From: Alphaproteobacteria bacterium
GTDB lineage: Bacteria > Pseudomonadota > Alphaproteobacteria > Reyranellales > Reyranellaceae
Length of the DNA: 17,822 bases
Assembly: GCA_013290035.1 (NCBI GenBank)
Contig: JABCYT010000004.1
Coordinates: forward strand, 1 to 17,822
Direction: 5' to 3'
The notes under the pieces are model-generated. The model was not told where the DNA came from, did not search any database, and saw nothing but the letters and a program-made list of their open reading frames with translations. Positions 14,911 through 17,822 of this stretch are shown piece by piece (position 1 is the stretch's first letter; the number at the start of each line of letters is the position of its first letter). The position numbers were made by a program, and so were the translations under genes.

Positions 14911-16116
14911 GTGACCGCTTTGCGCACTGCCTTCCCCGCCTATCTGTTGGGCCTCGGAACCTGGTTCGTGCCGCTCGGCATCCAGATGGTGCTGTTCCCG
15001 TGGCTGGTCGCGGTCGTGCTGCACATGGACGCCTTCGCCGTGGGCGTCGCCCAGGCGGCTCTGATGGCGCCGGGGCTGCTCTTCCTGCCGCTGGGCGGCC
15101 TGGTCGCCGACCGCGGCAACCCGCGTCGGCTTCTCCTGCGCTATCACATGCTCTACGCGGCGCCGCCCCTGGCGCTCGCCGCCGTGTTGATGACGGGCGT
15201 GCTCAGTTATCCACTGCTGATCGCCTACGGCATCGTGGCCGGCGCTATCGGCGCCTTCGCCATTCCCACCCGCGATGCCTTGTTGCCGGTGGTTTCCAAG
15301 GGCGTCGGGCTGCCGCGCGCCGTGGCGCTCGCCACCGCCTTGCAATTCATCGGGCAGATTCTGGGCATCGCCTGTGCCTCGACGGCCGATCGCTTCGGTG
15401 CCGTGCCGCTGCTGTTCCTGCATGCCGGCCTGATGCTGGCGGGGTGTCTTGCCGTGCGCCGGCTGCCCGATCCGCCGCCGCATCCGCCGGTCGAACATCC
15501 CGGCTTCTGGCGCAGCATCGCGGACGGCATCACGGTGGCCGCGAAATCCGAGCAGATCTGGCCGGTGCTGCTGATCAATTTCGGCGTCGGCATCTTCTAT
15601 GTCGGGCCCTTCATGGCGGTGCTGCCGCTGGCCGTGCGCGACAACTATGCCGGTGGCGCGCTCGAGCTTTCCTACGTCAACCTGGCTTTCTGGGCCGCCA
15701 GCATCGTGGCCAGCATGGCGCTGGTCGGGCTGGCCAGGCGGCTCACGCTGCGCGGGCGCCTGATCGGCGTGACCGTTAGCGCCGGCGCGCTGGTCCTGAC
15801 GGCGCTTTCGACTCTGCCGCCGTTTCCCGTGTTCGTGGCGCTGAACTTCGTGTGGGGCCTCGGTGCCGGCATCACCATGACGCAGAGCCGCACGGTGGTG
15901 CAGATCGTGGCGCCGCCCACGCATCGGGCGCGGCTGATGTCGCTTTTCCAGCTCGGTCTGGGGGGCGGCGGGCCGATCGGTGCTTTCCTCACCGGCACGA
16001 TCTGCTCGCTGTGGGGCCTCAAGGTGGCGCTGCTGCTGCCGGCGTTCGCCATGCTGCTGCTGATCGCCGTCGTGCTGGTCCGCTCGCGCCTGTGGACGAT
16101 GCGGACGGTGGAATAG
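14911..16116 (+). CDS. Major facilitator superfamily transporter
   Basis: Inner-membrane secondary transporter, 401 aa, with roughly twelve hydrophobic segments. MFS motif A is clear between helices 2 and 3: GGLVADRGNPRR (62-73). The mid-loop is short and proline-rich (RRLPDPPPHPPVEHPGF), followed by the second six-helix half, which has SRTVVQIVAPPTHRARLMSL, a motif-A-like loop near the C-terminal half. The general look is of the EntS-like efflux group, so export of a siderophore or drug is possible; the substrate cannot be read from sequence. The start is GTG 14911 with no visible ribosome-binding site, so it may be leaderless. The next candidate, ATG at residue 26, would remove most of helix 1. 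It is convergent with hemA. Confidence 0.88.
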   Translation: MTALRTAFPAYLLGLGTWFVPLGIQMVLFPWLVAVVLHMDAFAVGVAQAALMAPGLLFLPLGGLVADRGNPRRLLLRYHMLYAAPPLALAAVLMTGVLSYPLLIAYGIVAGAIGAFAIPTRDALLPVVSKGVGLPRAVALATALQFIGQILGIACASTADRFGAVPLLFLHAGLMLAGCLAVRRLPDPPPHPPVEHPGFWRSIADGITVAAKSEQIWPVLLINFGVGIFYVGPFMAVLPLAVRDNYAGGALELSYVNLAFWAASIVASMALVGLARRLTLRGRLIGVTVSAGALVLTALSTLPPFPVFVALNFVWGLGAGITMTQSRTVVQIVAPPTHRARLMSLFQLGLGGGGPIGAFLTGTICSLWGLKVALLLPAFAMLLLIAVVLVRSRLWTMRTVE

Positions 16117-16152
16117 GCTGGGGGCGCGCCACTCCAGTGGCGCGCCCCCAGC
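16117..16152. terminator. Perfect 16-bp inverted repeat between MFS and hemA
   Basis: Left arm 16117-16132 and right arm 16137-16152 are exact reverse complements (core GGGGGCGCGCC) around a TCCA loop. The hairpin starts right after the MFS stop and ends 2 bases before the hemA stop, filling the whole gap between the convergent genes. There is no T-run on either strand, so it is more likely a bidirectional 3'-end or collision barrier than a classical intrinsic terminator. Confidence 0.7.
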
Positions 16153-16154
16153 AG

Positions 16155-17378
16155 TTACTCGGCAGCGGCCCTGAGGCCAAGGCCCAGCGTCTGCCAGACA
16201 TCCTGCAATGCGGCGACCAGGCGGACCATGTCGTCGTCGCCATGCAATGGCGTTGGCGTGAGCCGCAGACGCTCCGTGCCGCGCGCCACCGTCGGATAGT
16301 TGATGGGCTGGACGTAGATCGCATGGCGTTCGAGCAGCAGGTCGCTGGCCTGCTTGCAAAGTGCCGCATCGCCCACGAACACCGGCACGATATGCGTGGC
16401 CGAGTCCATGACCGGCAGGCCGGCCACGGCGAGCTTGCGCTTCAAGGACGCGGCGCGCTCCTGGTGACGCACCCGGAGGTCGGGGTGGGCGCTGACATGG
16501 CGCACGCTGGCGAGTGCCGCCGCGGCGATGGCAGGCGGCAGCGACGTGGTGAAGATGAAACCCGTGCCGCAGGAGCGCACGAAGTCGACGGTCGCGGCGG
16601 TCGAGGCGATGTAGCCGCCGACCACGCCGAACGCCTTGGCGAGTGTGCCCTGCACGATGTCGACCTTGCCCAGCGCGCCGTCGCGCTCGGCCACGCCCGC
16701 GCCGCGCGCGCCGTACATGCCAACGGCGTGGACCTCGTCGAGATAGGTGAGCGCGCCATAGCGATGGGCCACGTCGCAGATCGCGCCGATCGGCGAGACG
16801 TCGCCGTCCATCGAATAGACCGATTCGAAGGCCACGACCTTGGGCGTCGAGGGATCGGCGCCGGCCAGCAGTTCCTCGAGATGGGCCACGTCGTTGTGGC
16901 GGAAGATCCTGCGCACGGCGCCGGAGTGGCGGATGCCGGCGATCATCGAGGCGTGGTTCAGCGCATCGGAATAGAGCTCGCAGCCCGGCAGCAGGGCGCC
17001 CAGGGTCTGCAGGGTGGTCTCGTTGGCGACATAGCCCGAGGTGAAGACGAGGGCGGCTTCCTTTTCGTGCAGCGCTGCCAGCTCGCGCTCGAGGGCGGCG
17101 TGCAGCGTATTGGTGCCGGAGATGTTGCGCGTGCCGCCGGCGCCCGAACCCTGCGCGTCGATCGCCTGGCGCATCGCCTCGACAACCGTGGGATGCTGCC
17201 CCATGGCGAGGTAGTCGTTGCTGCACCACACGGTAACGTCGCGCGGCGGCTGGCCCTCGCGATGCAGGCGCGCGCGCGGGAAGGCGCCCACGACGCGCTC
17301 GAGCTCGGCGAACACACGGTAGCGTCCTTCGTCGTGCAGACGGCGAAGGTGACCGGTGAAGAATGCCTCGTAATCCAT
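16155..17378 (-). CDS. hemA: 5-aminolevulinate synthase
   Basis: Condenses glycine and succinyl-CoA to 5-aminolevulinate, the first committed step of tetrapyrrole (haem, corrinoid) synthesis by the Shemin route, with PLP as cofactor. It is 407 aa, the standard alphaproteobacterial length. Landmarks are VTVWCSNDYLAMG (48-60), the glycine-rich GSGAGGTRNISGT (77-89), LDEVHAVGMYG (Asp214, His217, stacking and binding PLP) and GTLAKAFGVVGGY with the Schiff-base Lys248. These positions agree with the characterised Rhodobacter enzyme. ATG 17378 is chosen because a GGGAGA site lies about 8 bases upstream and MDYEAFF is the usual start; a 29-residue longer frame is rejected. An FNR/FixK-like half-palindrome lies about 35 bases upstream. 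It is convergent with the MFS gene. Confidence 0.96.
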   Translation of the reverse strand: MDYEAFFTGHLRRLHDEGRYRVFAELERVVGAFPRARLHREGQPPRDVTVWCSNDYLAMGQHPTVVEAMRQAIDAQGSGAGGTRNISGTNTLHAALERELAALHEKEAALVFTSGYVANETTLQTLGALLPGCELYSDALNHASMIAGIRHSGAVRRIFRHNDVAHLEELLAGADPSTPKVVAFESVYSMDGDVSPIGAICDVAHRYGALTYLDEVHAVGMYGARGAGVAERDGALGKVDIVQGTLAKAFGVVGGYIASTAATVDFVRSCGTGFIFTTSLPPAIAAAALASVRHVSAHPDLRVRHQERAASLKRKLAVAGLPVMDSATHIVPVFVGDAALCKQASDLLLERHAIYVQPINYPTVARGTERLRLTPTPLHGDDDMVRLVAALQDVWQTLGLGLRAAAE

Positions 17379-17412
17379 TGCCGTTGTCTCCCGCGTGCCG
17401 ATCTTAGTCGGC

Positions 17413-17426
17413 TTGGCCTTTATCAA
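17413..17426 (-). promoter_or_regulatory. Possible FNR/FixK-type box upstream of hemA
   Basis: Read toward hemA the sequence is TTGATAAAGGCCAA, matching TTGAT-N4-ATCAA in 8 of 10 positions with one perfect half. It ends about 35 bases before the hemA start. Oxygen control of hemA by FNR/FixK proteins is known in alphaproteobacteria. The second half-site is degenerate, so the call is tentative. Confidence 0.3.
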
Positions 17427-17513
17427 GCAGGCGCATTTTGGTCGCGGCGCGCGGACCATGGCCACACGAGTGCGTGACCATCAACTAAGAATGCCTCGCA
17501 GTCGCAGGACGAT

Positions 17514-17822
17514 TCAGGCGAACAGGGCGGCGATCATCGCGGCGCTGACGAACAGCGATACCGACAGCAGCGGCAGGGCGCCCAGCCAGCGCGTCTGGGC
17601 AGTCAGGCCGTCCCAGTAACGCAAGGTGGGGAAGGCGGCCCATAGCGCGAATAACAGGCCGATCGCCCAGAAGGCGAAGGCGAGCGGCGTGGCGACGTTG
17701 ACCTGGTCGTCCGTCGCCTGGCCGATGCCGAGGCCGACGACGGCCGGCGGCACCGCGGCGGCGAACAGCGCCACCGCCCAGATCGCGCGATTGCGGATGC
17801 GCCGGCTGGTGCCGAACCACCG
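17514..17822 (-). CDS. Membrane protein of unknown function, partial
   Basis: C-terminal part (102 residues in the window) of a minus-strand gene whose start lies beyond the right edge. The frame stays open to base 17822, although a GTG at 17774 could start an 86-residue form. Three hydrophobic segments are visible: AIWAVALFAAAVPPAVVGLG, then ATPLAFAFWAIGLLFALWAA, then LPLLSVSLFVSAAMIAALFA at the very end. A basic stretch (TSRRIRNR) precedes the first, which by the positive-inside rule puts that end in the cytoplasm. I do not recognise a family. It ends about 135 bases upstream of the hemA start, on the same strand. Confidence 0.65.
   Translation of the reverse strand, partial: RWFGTSRRIRNRAIWAVALFAAAVPPAVVGLGIGQATDDQVNVATPLAFAFWAIGLLFALWAAFPTLRYWDGLTAQTRWLGALPLLSVSLFVSAAMIAALFA

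Noticed and set aside
14869..17229. Long minus-strand open frame (786 codons) across the MFS and hemA genes
   Set aside because: It is antisense to the MFS gene and out of frame within hemA. The composition is low-complexity Arg/Gln/His, with no recognisable domain.
17379..17465. 29-residue N-terminal extension of hemA
   Set aside because: The start at 17378 has a ribosome-binding site and gives the standard 407-residue enzyme. The extension has no family similarity and would cover the promoter region.
17485..17820. Alternative 111-codon minus-strand frame at the right edge
   Set aside because: Its composition is Arg/Pro/Gly-rich. The overlapping frame ending at 17514 gives three clean membrane segments and is the better gene.

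Overview
The window is about 17.8 kb of high-GC DNA. It is tightly packed with genes and has no RNA genes, insertion sequences or CRISPR. The organism is most likely an alphaproteobacterium. The best evidence is hemA, a Shemin-pathway 5-aminolevulinate synthase of exactly the alphaproteobacterial length and active-site numbering. A class II DAHP synthase, a glutathione reductase and Tat-exported Liv-type binding proteins fit the same group. Genus is not decided; Reyranella or Bradyrhizobium relatives are a guess.

Region 1 (1-8927, plus strand) is one transport locus. livG, livF, livH and livM (two ATPases and two permeases of a branched-chain amino acid/HAAT-type ABC importer) are translationally coupled or nearly so. 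They are followed by four tandem, clearly paralogous periplasmic binding proteins (SBP1-SBP4, 406-407 aa). All four carry twin-arginine signal peptides ending in AFA-Q. Strong Rho-independent terminators lie between SBP1/2, SBP2/3 and SBP3/4, and the first two intergenic spacers are copies of each other. The four genes start with ATG, GTG, ATG and TTG. Sequence similarity is patchy: SBP1 matches SBP4 in one block and SBP2 in the next, which suggests gene conversion. One permease/ATPase core apparently serves four binding proteins with separately set expression. This array is the most unusual thing in the window.

Region 2 (8928-14412) opens with a minus-strand secreted four-EF-hand protein. 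A plus-strand run follows: gor (glutathione reductase), class II DAHP synthase, pncB-type nicotinate phosphoribosyltransferase and a beta-class glutathione S-transferase. The last three are close enough for an operon. A perfect DnaA-box 9-mer sits just upstream of gor and another just upstream of the DAHP synthase gene.

Region 3 (14413-17822) holds a small minus-strand protein of unknown function, a plus-strand MFS transporter, and minus-strand hemA convergent with it across a perfect 16-bp-stem hairpin. It ends with the C-terminal part of a minus-strand membrane protein that runs off the window.

No non-coding stretch exceeds 300 bases; the longest is 169 bases, between SBP3 and SBP4.
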